Origin: Sphagnum compactum
Lineage: Eukaryota; Bryophyta; Sphagnopsida; Sphagnales
Assembly: GCA_965153455.1 (NCBI GenBank)
Contig: OZ234494.1
Span: 17,298,001 to 17,362,000, forward strand
DNA: 64,000 nt
Reading direction: 5' to 3'
The translations under genes were made by a program, and so were the position numbers. The notes under the pieces were generated by a model that was not told the origin of the DNA, ran no database searches, and was given only the letters and a program-made list of their open reading frames with translations. Shown piece by piece: positions 24,271 through 36,300 of this stretch. Within the stretch, counting starts at the first letter, position 1; the number at the start of each line of letters is the position of its first letter.

Positions 24271-26389
24271 CACTGAATTTATTTTATTTTTAATGTCCCA
24301 TAGTTATTTAGGTTAATGAATTACACCCCATTTTTGTACTAGTGATCAAATAACAATTTGTTGTGGATTGAATGTTACATAATTATTTTTATTTTTTATC
24401 AAATAATTTTTTTTAATAAATTTGTCTTTTTATATGTTTCAAGATCTCTATATCTACATTTGGATTATATAATAATAGTAGTAGCATATTTTAATTATCT
24501 TATTCACCTTCAAAGCAAAAGCTCTAACCTCCACTTATTGAATTTGTCCAAACATGACATAGGGCATGTTCAAATGATCAATAATTATTCTTTGGATATA
24601 TACTTTCTATGAAGCATGTCAAAACAAGGCTACAACAAAATTGAGCTTAATGAACAACAACAACAATTCATATGTTATTGTTGATTATTGTTTTGTGACA
24701 TAAAAAAGGGGGGAATTTTAGTATGTGAATACAAGGGAACAAATTCATAGATTCAAAATACTGCACTTGTTGTAAAATTGTAACACTTGCAACATTAAAT
24801 AAGACATGATGTAACACCTTCCTTGCATTGATATAAAAAAATGACAAGCATTGGAAATTCATTTATTGTGTTCAAAACACATGCAAATCATTAAACACTA
24901 ACAGCAAAGTATAACTGACAATAAATTTGATTATTAGATGATTTACAAATTGTCCCAATGGTAAAGTTCACATAAGTTTTCCCCTAGCATGATGACACTT
25001 CATGTTTGAGTGGCAACAAATCATTGTCAATCTTTATTGCTTGTCAATACGTGTTGCCTACTTTCAATCTTCAATTATCAACACCTAATCAAAACACAAA
25101 AAACAAGAGATGTTACAAACGCCATGCCACCCACATCAAGAACACCACATCTATCAACAACTATGTGTATAGTTCTTTTGAAAATGTTGTTTCATATGCA
25201 CTTGTGACCTATGCCAAGACCATTCAAACAAAAAATATGGTGGAAACATTGTTTTCTTGTTCTAAAACTTTTCATGAAAGCTTCTCAAATTTCCCAAAAT
25301 ATCATAGGACCTAACATGCATAACTTTTAGAATTTCAAAAAACCATATGTTGACATCAACCTTAACTTCTTCAACCATAAATTTTTATAATATTTTGAAG
25401 GCTTCATAAAGTTCACCCTAACAACATTATTTTTATTATTTTTAAAACTAAAAGGTAGAGCAATGCAGACTCATCATATTGACTTGAAACATATTCCAAA
25501 GTCTTTCAAACATCTTGGAATTAAATATGTGTTTTGGGGCAACAAAATTCTATTGATGCCTCCCAACTGAATTGGGCCCTAGTCCACATTACATGAATGT
25601 TTCCCTACTATGATGGAAGGCATACTTACAAACTAGAACACATTAGTACTAAAATCCCTATTTATGAATAGACATGGCAAACAATACATACATAAATTGC
25701 ATAGAAAATGTTGAATGTAAACCATTTAGTTGTTGGCATGGCTAGCCCATGGAAAACGTCCTGCTACATTTCCAATCCATATTGAAACTTTTCCCCACTC
25801 CACTTAATGGCGGCAATATAGAATGGAAAATTTTCAAGAGTAAAATATTGTTGTGCATACATTTTCACAACAAGATCAAGGTATGTAATAAGTTGATTCT
25901 ACAATTTTGATTTCATGAAAATAAGTGTAAAAAATGTACATTCATCCTCCACACTCCCTAGAACAATTTTTAGTTCAACAAGCTTTCGGTATTCAAATTG
26001 CCTACATTTCAAAACCAATTTGTATGCAAGTGCTTCCACATTTGAGTGGTAGGGTTACAATCAAGGGGGGATTGCATGCATGGTAATGTTGTAATTATAT
26101 TGCATAATGACAACAAATATAAATGTTTTTTTATTAAACAATCAACATTTAGCAATGAGCCATGTGAAACTCCAATTGGTGCCATGGTCTTGCTATGGCA
26201 GTACTGTTATTTCAAGATGGCTAAATGGATAGGAAATGCGTGGCAACATTTGGTTATAACCAATATTTAGGGTAGATGATGCTTGTGGCATTCATCACCT
26301 CTTGAACATGGAATCATTTATCTAACTCATCAATCAAGCCTTTAATAATAAAATTACATTGTTCTTTGACATTTTGGTATGTGAATGCC
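24271..26389. other. AT-rich region, possibly the degraded 3' part of the hAT relic
   Basis: No clear domain. Sequence from about 25440 to 26390 could be the remainder of the hAT-type element on the minus strand, but the translations are too broken to assign. Confidence 0.3.
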
Positions 26390-27470
26390 CAATCATCCTA
26401 AGTCACCATGGTTACTTCTTTAATAAAATTTTCAATTTTGTGGAGCATGTACAAATGGTGAATGAAATCAAAAGCATCATATTCCACTTGTGTTTGTGGC
26501 TTAGTCCACCACACCATGCACAAAGCAACATTAGTGCATTCCACGAAATCCCAAAGACACTTGAAGTGGTCATATGACTTCATTGTTACAAGATAATATC
26601 AAATGAACATGTGTCCTTGTTTTGAACAAATTTGCCCAAGCTTTGCACTACTTCCAACATTGGCAACATACATGTTACACCCATGATAATTTTCACATCA
26701 CATAGAACGTCATAGTTAGCTCTAGCACTAGGTTTGCTAGCATTAACATTATTAATTTTGACCATAAGTGTTTTGTATTCACCAAACACTCATTTAAAGT
26801 GAACCAACATAGAAATCCACCTCATCTTGATGTTTCATAGAATCTTTTGAGCCCATGATTCAATCACCTTCGTTAACTTAGTGCATTCAAAATACCTTTT
26901 GGGGAATTGTACATGGTTGTAGTACATGTACATGGATGCAAACAAACATCCAATCTTTGCAACTAAAGTCAAGGAAAAGAGAATTTGGAAAACCATATTA
27001 CATTAATGTGTTATACAATTAATGCCAACAATGTAAGGGTTGTGTTTATTTTTTAATTGAATATTAACACCTATCTTCAACCCTTGAAACATTGTTACAC
27101 CATTAGTCCCAAAACAATCAACCTTGTTAACAATGTCAACATTTAATAAACCACCAAATACAATAAGAGAACATATAATCACAACAATGAGGTTACCAAA
27201 TGTGGTTCCATGCACAACCCTTTTAAGATTTACAAGGATTGGCACCTTTCTTTAACTTTCAACAATGTTTGCATGCACAAATATCTAGGACTAATTGTCC
27301 ATAGTTGTGATTTCATCATAATTGATTGAAACAAATTTGCATTGTTTCACAACTAGTTTCATTTGATTTAAAATCACAATATTGTGCATGATTGTTGAAG
27401 TTTTCCACCCACTAGAGTTTGTCTAATGCTTCTTTGAAACATGTTCAAAATCCATCATGGGCTTGCCATG
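26390..27470 (-). pseudogene. Decayed hAT-superfamily (DUF4371/ZMYM-type) transposase
   Basis: Minus-strand blocks in changing frames follow the order of plant DUF4371-type hAT transposases. Near 27340-27250: FVSINYDEITTMDN followed by SVHANIV, then VPILVNLKRVVHGTTFGNL. Near 27120-27005: VDCFGTNGVTMFQGLKIGVN, ending in a GINCITH block. Near 26930-26800: HVQFPKRYFECTKLTKVIES, then NIKMRWISML. Near 26790-26590: EYKTLMVKIN, then LPMLEVVQSLGKFVQNKD. Near 26580-26400: a YDHFKCLWDFVECTNVALC block with a WWTKPQTQVEYDAF part. Several stops and frameshifts interrupt it, so it is inactive. Family-level recognition is from memory of the motif pattern. Terminal repeats and the eight-base target duplication of hAT elements were not located. 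Confidence 0.8.
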
Positions 27471-30440
27471 GTCTAGTAAGTGAAATATTATTACAAACTA
27501 ACTTTTTTCCCCTTCCTTCCTTCCATCGAACATCAATTGCAAAATATAATGAAAATCTTGAATGATATGAATCCTCTCATTTTTCTAATGTTGATTTTGG
27601 TTACTATGGTAATAATCACCCATTACAATGCTTGCATGAACAACTAAAACTTTTGCTTACCATAATGTTTTTGCAAACCATCCAATTTAAGGTTTAAAAG
27701 TTTTTCCTTACCCTCCACAACTATGCACAATTTGCAACTTACCCTCAAGACCCATGACATGTTAAACCCATGACATGTTCAACCCATGGAAACTTAATAG
27801 ACAATTGCTCTTTGAAAACTTGGCGAATATCATTTGTTTTTCCTTTTTTTTGTGGATTTGTAGATGGCTAAACATTCCCAAAGTTGGACGCACCAAGGGG
27901 TCAAAACATAATCAAAGGAATCACAAAGGGCGTCGAATGTCAGACTATGTCATAGAAAACAAAAAATTTATTTTCTTTTGAGATTTGAAATCATAGTAAT
28001 CATGACACATTATTCTTTAGTCACGAACTCAAATTAAAAATCCATTTGATCCAATTTTAAGTTTTGGTTTAATTAAAGGTTTTTGAAAATGAAATTTTAT
28101 GTTATTAAAAAAGGTAATTTTTACAAAGGACTTTCAAAGGACTCATATAATAGAAGTAAGTTGATGGTAAAAAAATTGAAATAATAACTTATTAGACACA
28201 TTTTTTAAAAAAATCACAATTTCAAAAATGTGGAATTCTAAAAATTTGAAAATTCAAAGTATATACATTTGGAAATTTAGAATTTCAAAACTTCAAAAAA
28301 TCTTTAGCACATATAAATGGGGTATAATGTACTTGATGTATTGAACAAAGTTTTAGTTTATATTACATTAAATTCAACTTTAAAAAAATTTAATTTTAGA
28401 ATGATTTCAAATTATCATTATTTTTCAAGATGAAACATAAAATGTGCAAAAAATATATACAATTTTACAAATTCATATTTATTCAAAATGATTTTATTTT
28501 TTTGACTTGTTGGGGCAATTCTAATCATATTTCATAACAAGTTGCACATTCAGAAATTCATTCGTATGAAAAAATTATTTTGTAAAAAATGGACATGCAA
28601 GACTAATGTAAAGTAATGCTTGTGGCTCCTTTGAGTGCGTTTTGACTACAAGGGTGAATGTAAAGAAGCTAGGACATGCATATGGTGGAATAGTCAATAA
28701 AGCTGGACACATAAGGGGTGAATGTTGAAAAGCTAGGACAAGACTTGGATGCACCAAGGGTGAGAGTAACAAAACTTGGTCCAAAGTTGGATGTACTTTA
28801 AATGTGCGTAATTGATTTGCCTCTTGATGCAAATGCATCAAAGTTTACGAGTATCAACAATAATAGGAGTCTTAATAGACCATGAAGTTGAAGAGGCATG
28901 TACTTAAAAATTGGGATAAACCCAAAGAAAAACAACTTGAATTAGAAATTTGAAGGTGGCTTGAGTGGAGGTAGGTTGTTTTGGTAAACAATGGAATGAT
29001 CACAAGTGCAACCATTGTAACTTACTTTAAAATTGTGAACAACTTCCCTCAAATGTGCTTGTTGTTTATGAAATGTGAACCTTGCATTGTAAAAAAATTT
29101 GAAATATATAATATACCTTTTATAAGTAAGAACCTTGTTGTTTAGTCCTTTGTGATTTTGCTCCAATGTAAGTCATGCACGTTTAGTCTCAACTCCCTTT
29201 GTGATTATACAACAATGTAAGTCACACATTCAAAGCTAGTCCTCGGAGTTATTTGTTTTGCTTAAGAATACGTTTGATTGCAAATTTTGTTGTGTAAAGT
29301 GACAATAGAATGGTCATGAATAGGAACTATCAAAAACTAAGATGTGTGTTAAATAACAACACAATGATCATAAGTAACATGAACATTGAACACCCAATGC
29401 CCAAAATCCAATTAAGCGATCTTGCGAATGCTTAAATGTTGTACCTATTTTTAGATTCTCACAAATTATGTATTGAGTTTGGAGGATGCATCTTAAATGA
29501 AAATCTAGTCCGTGGAATTAAACCTTGAACAAGGCGAGGACCTTATTCTAGAATCCAAGCATCTTAAAATCTAGTAGATGAACTTTGAAGGAGCAAGCTT
29601 GCAAAACATCATTAGGTTTACACTTTTATTTCAAGTCTCAAGCATGTTGCTTCAAGAGTCAAGATTTCAAATTTCTAAGTTCAAACGATTGGTCATACTT
29701 GTAATTTGTGATAGGTGTGAAGAATGTGGCGACAAATTGTCTTTGTGTGATGAGATGGTGATGAGGTTTAGTGCATTATCAAGTTGTGATGGTGAACTAC
29801 TCTACAAACAAAAATGGCTTTCAATGATGTTCTGATGGAATGTGAAATGCAATGGCAACATTTGTTCCTAACCTAACAATGGACAACAAACACAAGATCT
29901 TTGCCATTGTCAAGAGCAATGATAGATCCTGGCCATCCATAGTAGGGCTAGCCTCCCTATATTTTTCAGTCATCAAATTGCAAATTTTTTGTTTTAACAG
30001 CCCAAATTAACAAGGGCCTTTTGCAGGCACCTTTTTAATTTCACAAAATAGTGAATTTTCACCACATTAAAAAACACTGCATGGCCCTTGTGTATTTTAC
30101 ACCTTTATAAATGGATCCTCAAGCACCAATACTATATTACACATGGGATGGTTGTTGATGTTGTTGCAGGTGGTTCAATTTTGGCTACAAAATTTGGTGT
30201 TATAGGTTTTGAATATAGGTACACACTACCCACCTTCTTAAGAAGGTCTATTAGCCAAGCCAAAATTGATGGCTACTGCAGTAGTACCTGAACAAGTTTG
30301 GCATAAATTAAAGTAGTTTTTTGTTTTGCCAAATTTTTGAAATTTTATCTATTATTTGTGCCAACTTTTTTATAAAATTAACGCATATGCAAGATATCGA
30401 CTGTCAGACTTGAACCCCAAACCTTAAAAGTTCTAGAACT
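27471..30440. other. Intergenic, no gene seen
   Basis: AT-rich. Short ORFs near 27775, 28575, 28942 and 29578 have no recognisable features. A GA microsatellite starts at about 30442. Confidence 0.35.
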
Positions 30441-30441
30441 T

Positions 30442-30462
30442 AAAGAGAGAGAGAGAGAGAGA
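30442..30462. repeat. (GA)n microsatellite
   Basis: About ten GA dinucleotides, just upstream of the 54-bp array. Confidence 0.9.
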
Positions 30463-30530
30463 CTCTAGACACTCTAGACTGCACCAAGGTACACAGAATT
30501 TGATTTTTAAAAAAAAAACCATTACCTGCT

Positions 30531-30800
30531 AAAAATTTCAGAATTAAAAAACCAAGTGCCGGAGTTAAGATTTAAAATTTAATTAAAAATTTCAGAATTA
30601 AAAAACCAAGTGCCGAAGTTAAGATTTAAAATTTAATTAAAAATTTCAGAATTAAAAAACCAAGTGCCGAAGTTAAGATTTAAAATTTAATTAAAAATTT
30701 CAGAATTAAAAAACCAAGTGCCGAAGTTAAGATTTAAAATTTAATTAAAAATTTCAGAATTAAAAAACCAAGTGCCGAAGTTAAGATTTAAAATTTAATT
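30531..30800. repeat. 54-bp tandem array, five nearly identical copies
   Basis: Units start at 30531, 30585, 30639, 30693 and 30747 with AAAAATTTCAGAATTAAAAA and include CCAAGTGCCGAAGTTAAG. Only the first copy differs visibly (GGAG for GAAG). Such homogeneity suggests recent amplification. 54 is a multiple of three but stops occur, so it is not coding. Confidence 0.95.
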
Positions 30801-30929
30801 AATTATTTGGCAGTTTGTTGCTGAATCCGATGGGGGGAGTCCAGTGGCTGTTGACTAGTTAACAGTTTTGAGAAATAGAAAATTTCACAGAGCCAAAATG
30901 AGACAACTCAACATACACCCAAGAAGGCC

Positions 30930-31395
30930 CAGTTTTCTTCCCTTTGGATTTTGGTAATTCCCTGTTCCCACCATTTATTTCCCCAGCGAGTTCCCACCAG
31001 GTTCCCAATGTACCCTCACCAGAAGGAGTGCAAATCCTGAGTCTCTTGCTTTTGTACCTGGCGTACTCTTCTGAAAATCAATCTCGTTCTCAAAGAAATA
31101 GCCTAAGTGGGGCCAGTTTTTCCTATGAATTTTGGAGAGTTCTCTCAGCGCGTTCCCATCCGGTTCCCAATGTACCCCGGAGTGCAAAATCCTGAGTCTC
31201 TGCCTATTGTACTCTCCTGAAAATTAATCTGATTTTCCTAAAAATGCTAGAGGGAGATTTTTCTCCTTTGGGGTTTTGGTGTTCCCATCATGTTCTCAGA
31301 GTGTTCCCACCAGGTTCCCAATGTACCCTCAAACCAAGAGGAGGGCAAATCCTGAGTCTCTTGCATTTGTACTCTCCTCGAAATCAATCTCATTG
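30930..31395. repeat. Three ~150-160-bp direct repeats upstream of the WD40 gene
   Basis: The phrase GGTTCCCAATGTACCC lies at about 31000, 31162 and 31312. Each copy continues with GCAAATCCTGAGTCTC, then a TTGTACTCTCCTGAAAATC-like part. The copies differ by small indels. The ORFs that cover them (30944-31195 and 31244-31591) reflect the repeat and show no domain. Confidence 0.85.
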
Positions 31396-31672
31396 TAGGA
31401 GATTGATTTCCATTCTAGGAAAAAACATAACAAAAAGTGAGACAAAACCATGGAAATCTCTTCTGTTGCTCTCTGTTTGTGGTGTGGTGCACCACAGAGA
31501 GAGAGACACCCACACACTCTTACAAGAGAGACAAAACAAAGAAAGCATGTGGGAATACAAAAGTCCAAGACCTTTGTCATCGTGCCTTTGATGAAATCCA
31601 GCAATCAATCTGAAGCTTTAGTCGTAGCTGAGATCTATGGAGATGAGATCATATCCAGGCACAGGGGGGAGC

Positions 31673-31711
<39 letters not shown>

Positions 31712-33305
31712 CTTATTTTCTTTGTAGTGATGGGTGTGAAACATGTTTGCTCTTTGACAGGACATGAACAAAGCTCTCATTGAAATTCCCTCCCTCACAA
31801 CAACTGAAAACCCTTTTTTTTTCTCACAAGGTTCAACACCTTTCTGAATACAAAAAAAGCTCCACAAATTTAGCTCCACAAATCTTTGACCCGAAAAAAA
31901 AAGGGTTGTACTTGTGTACAACAACTTTTGTCAGTATGAGGCTCAGGAGGACAAAGAAGAAGAAGAAGAAGAAGAAGAGGGGGGAGATGATAGATCTACT
32001 CATTTTCCAAATGTACAGCACATGCAAAGAGGGCAGCCACACTAGAAGAAACATGTCAAACTGCAAAAGGGAAGGGGGAGGGGGGGGCAAGGGGACCTAC
32101 AACTGCCATGACAGAAGAAGGGGATGAAATCTCAAAATTTGAACTTGGGGCATTAGGGGTGATTTTCTTAACCAACTTTCTTGAAGCAGATGGTGGGGGT
32201 TTTCTTGGAAGAATACTTATTGGGTTCTTGGCAGCTTAACTGCTTTTCAAGGATGAACACTGGCTGCCTGCACAAGCAGTGAGAGAGGAAAGCTCAATAA
32301 AAGAAAATCCCACCAAGCTCTCTCTCTCTCCCTCTCTCTCATAGTACCTGAAACCCTGAAGCCCATGATCCAAACAGCTCTGTGAAAGTGGGAGAAAAAC
32401 AACCAAACCCACAAACATTTTAGACTCAAAATTGATTGGATTGGATTGGATTATATAACATACCACAGAAGTGACAAAGATAGTGAGATAGATCTTTGAG
32501 CAAATTTGATCTCTTGAGCAAATCTTTGAGCTTCTTGTTTGCATAAGGGAGAAAGAGTTTGGATATCAATTGACTTCAGTTGTTGGGTTGTTGTTGTGCT
32601 TTTCTGCAAGTAAAATCTCTGTTGAAGTTCAACATCTAGGAGCTATGCATTTTGCCCTGGTCTAAATAGTCAGAGATCCAAAACAGCATCGAGTTTTTCC
32701 CATCATCATTCTTCTGCATGATTCATTTCTGAAAGCTAAGCTATACAGGTAAAATGCAACACCCCCATTTATGTAATTCTTTTTTCCACCTGTAACTTTG
32801 GGCTTTCCTTCCAAACCAAAAAGTCTCCAAAAAATGGAATCTTGGGGATTGATAGAATCACTTACAAGATTTGCAGTTGAGTTTTTGTTGCACTTCTGTG
32901 CTTGGAAAATAGCTTCGAATGTGTCAGCTATTGAAAATCCCTCCAAAAAATCACAATGTCTTATCACTCTGTACCACCCCACCATCTCTGAATGTTGCTT
33001 TTGATGTAAACTTTTTGGAGAATCAGATAAGCCCAACGAGAGAACCAAGAAAGATGATGCAATCAGTTGGAATATGCAAATTGTGGCCCTCTTGTGCAAA
33101 ATAGCTTTCTTAAGTGAATCTTAGAAGCACTTTGTTGATAAGCCTGTGTTGTTAAGTGCTTGTTGCTTAGAGCTCATTCTGTGGTGATAGATAGATACTC
33201 ACAAATGAAAGCATCATGCCTGCTTGCTGCAACCCAAATACTGTGCTTGATCATGTTAGGGTTGTCAAGCTCCTTCCTTTGAGCTGAAAAATTGGGCCAA
33301 ATGTG
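31396..33305. other. Upstream region of the WD40 gene with GA/CT microsatellites
   Basis: Likely promoter and 5' leader territory of the plus-strand gene starting at 33306. Contains (GA)n at about 31678-31707, a poly-A/GAA run near 31955-31980 and (CT)n near 32318-32340. GA/CT tracts are common in plant promoters and leaders. I could not place a TATA box, a transcription start or a leader intron with confidence. ORFs on both strands are low-complexity artefacts. Confidence 0.4.
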
Positions 33306-36300
33306 ATGGAATGCAGGCATGGAAAAGATTTGAAGAATGGAAGCATGAAATCAGAGCTGGTGTTGATGCAAGTAGAAACAAGGACACAAGCTGCTTCTTC
33401 TTCTTCAGTGCCTCCTCCTCACCCACCACTCCTGTCATCTCCTCCCAAGTCTTTTACAGGGGTTGCACAGTGGGATCCAAACCATGCTCACCATTTTGCT
33501 GCTCTTATGACTGGAGGTGTTTTGGTGACATATGTGCTCAATATACAAGAGAGTGGAAATTGTCCTCAAATATTGCATGTCGCATCTTTCCAGCTGCATA
33601 TCTCTTGTGGTGGAAATAACAATGGGTCGAACCTCAGAGCTGTGGATGTGCAGTGGGGAAGTTTTGAGTTTATTCCAAAGCGACAGAATGAGATCATTTT
33701 CTTCCAGGAAAATTCGAGCAGGATATTGTTTGCAAAGCTGCCAGGTGCTACTGATTCTTCTTCTCCTCCTCCTCCACATGGTGGTAGCAGCTGGAAAAAA
33801 TGTGTGTTGGGTGCTGACACAAATGAGAGAACTGCAAAGGTGTATTGTATTGGTCGCCACCCGGCTTCATTCCTTCTGTCCATTGCAATCCGGTCAGATG
33901 GTCTTGCACTCGCTTCCACTGCAACAAGTGGCTCAATTTGTGTCTGGAGACTTTTGGATGGAGCTTTGCTTTGCCAAACCAATGTCTCTTTCATCAATCT
34001 TCACCAGCCTTTCATTGCCAGTACTACTCTATTCCAATATCAAGCACCTCAACGACATTTCAGAGGCTGTTTTGGAGCACCACACCAAGCTACCAGAAAT
34101 TTTTCTTTTGTTGAGAAACCATGGGGGTTGGCAATGGGGTGTCCAGATGGCAAGGTTCGACTCTGGACCATGCAAAATGGGGATGCTGATCCAAATCACC
34201 TCTCGACAAGCTTGTACTTGATGAAATTTAAGAAGCTTTCATCATCTGACAGAGCTTCAGTTTCTGCCATCGCGATACATACACCACAAACCGAAGGACC
34301 TCTCTCTGTGTCAGAGGATGAACAATTGACAGGTGACTATTTCTTCCACCAGTTCTTTCTGCTTGAAAGACACCCATATGTTCTACAAGAAGTTGTTAAA
34401 TGATGATTCAATGGTTATGGGTTCACTAAAAGGTGCTCTTTTTCATAAACCTTCTTGATGCTTCAGCTTTAGAATAAGCATGAAAGATTAACATTCAAAA
34501 TCTGGAGCTCCAGTTTGAATGCAAACAATAATTCTTGTTGAACAAAATGGGGCTGCATCAATCATCAACAGGGATGACAACAACCTCAGATTACTTAGCT
34601 GTCGGGACCAGTGAAGGGGGTTTGAGCATTTGGTCGCGCCATTCAAGCTTCAAGAACTGGGTGCCCACTTGGGCCGCAGGGAATTCTGGAGATAATCATG
34701 TCTCGATGATCATATGCTTGAGCTTCCGTGCAGATGGAGGCCTTCTTGCAGCTGGAACTTCAATGGTAGCAAGTAGTTTTTTGCATGCTAGGTTTCCTGG
34801 TCGGGATGGATCCTCTTCCTGTGAGAGAGTCTTCCTGTACGAGACTGGGCATTGGAGCTGTGTTGGCTCCCTCACTTTCAAAGCCTGTTTGGGAGCGTGC
34901 TTATTCTACTGGCCTCCAAGGACAGAACACAAATGCAAGGAAGATTATGAGGTTCTTCTTGTCTGCACCAGTGATGGCCTGCAAGCACACATTTTGCCAA
35001 ACCTTGTGGAAACAAAATCGTCTCCACAAAGAAGTGGAACTACCAAGACTGTACATTGGACTGACACAGATGATAACATCAGGTATGGTCTTTACTACTC
35101 TTTAGGTTATGGAATGCACTTTCAAAGAACTCTTGGAATGTTAGTACCTAAATGTGTGCCAAAAGTGCTCACTTGCAGTCTTCCAATTCATCTTCATACT
35201 AATACAAGTCAGGATTTGGGTGCATCATAGTCATGACTAAACTCTCACATTTGTGTGATTGTTTTTGTTGTCTTTCTCATAGAGTACACGTGCACCAGGG
35301 ATCACCACTAGACTTTCCTTGTCAGACATCACCAGATACTCCACAGCATGACATATCGGACAAAATCCACAGCAGAGTTGACAACAAAATCAGCATGAGG
35401 AGTAGAGTTGAATTTGTTACTGGGAGCCTCTGTGAGGATGACCCACCACAACAGCTTCTCCGAGTCAATTGTAGTGAAAGAAGCTCAGGAAAGAACCACA
35501 TTTCTCAGGAACAAATAAAGTCCGGTGTGATGTGCATGACTGGAGTTCGAAGTGGTTGCAGTGAAGAAGAAGAAGTGCATCAGAAGTCCAATTTGCATAT
35601 CATGGCAGGATATCCCCTTGGCTTACGGATCTGTCAAACCTGTGGAGGCACCATACATTCGGCTTACGATGATGAAAAAGAGAACTGCAAAAACTGCTTG
35701 ATCCACCACTTGACAAAGAACTATGATGACAAAAACAAAGTACATATGGAGCTGCCAAATTGGAGCTTTGACTTGCAGCAGCAACAGAGTAGCTCCCTGC
35801 ACAAGGATGAAGGATGGTGTCAAATCGTTGATCAATTGAGCAAAGAGGAGCAGCACACTGGACAGGAAGTAAGCAGCAGCAACAACAACATCAAGAAGCA
35901 AGACTGCAACATACACCCAACAAGAATCAATGAGAGTAGCTGCTGCACCAGAAGAGACACAGATTTTGAGAGGTGTGAAAAATGCGGTGGCTGGAGAAGA
36001 AGAACTGACACTGAGGAACAATGTCACACTGTCAAAGTTTGCAAGGTTTGCCATCACCCAGTGAAGGACCACAATTCGAGTGCAGCAGCACAGGGGAAAA
36101 ATCCTCCCAGTGAGGAAGAGGAAAGGAATTGCTTCCTCCATCCTGATGTTCAAGAGTGCAAAGAAGGAAAGGAACAAGGTAGTAGTAACTGTGACCCATA
36201 TAAACAAAAGTTTGAAACTTGTCAAGGTTATTGCTGCCACACAACAACAACAGGAGACACGTCTCAGTGGAAATCACAAGATGTGGAGGAAGAGGAGCCC

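Noticed and set aside
21065-30800. Tandem arrays considered as CRISPR
   Set aside because: The 40-bp and 54-bp units are head-to-tail repeats without unique spacers, and the genome is eukaryotic.
31450-32127. Overlapping ORFs near GA and GAA microsatellites
   Set aside because: Their length depends on the microsatellites and they have no domain.
33311-34221. Alternative plus- and minus-strand frames over exon 1 of the WD40 gene
   Set aside because: They show no domain, and the chosen frame has WD-type blade ends and splices in frame.
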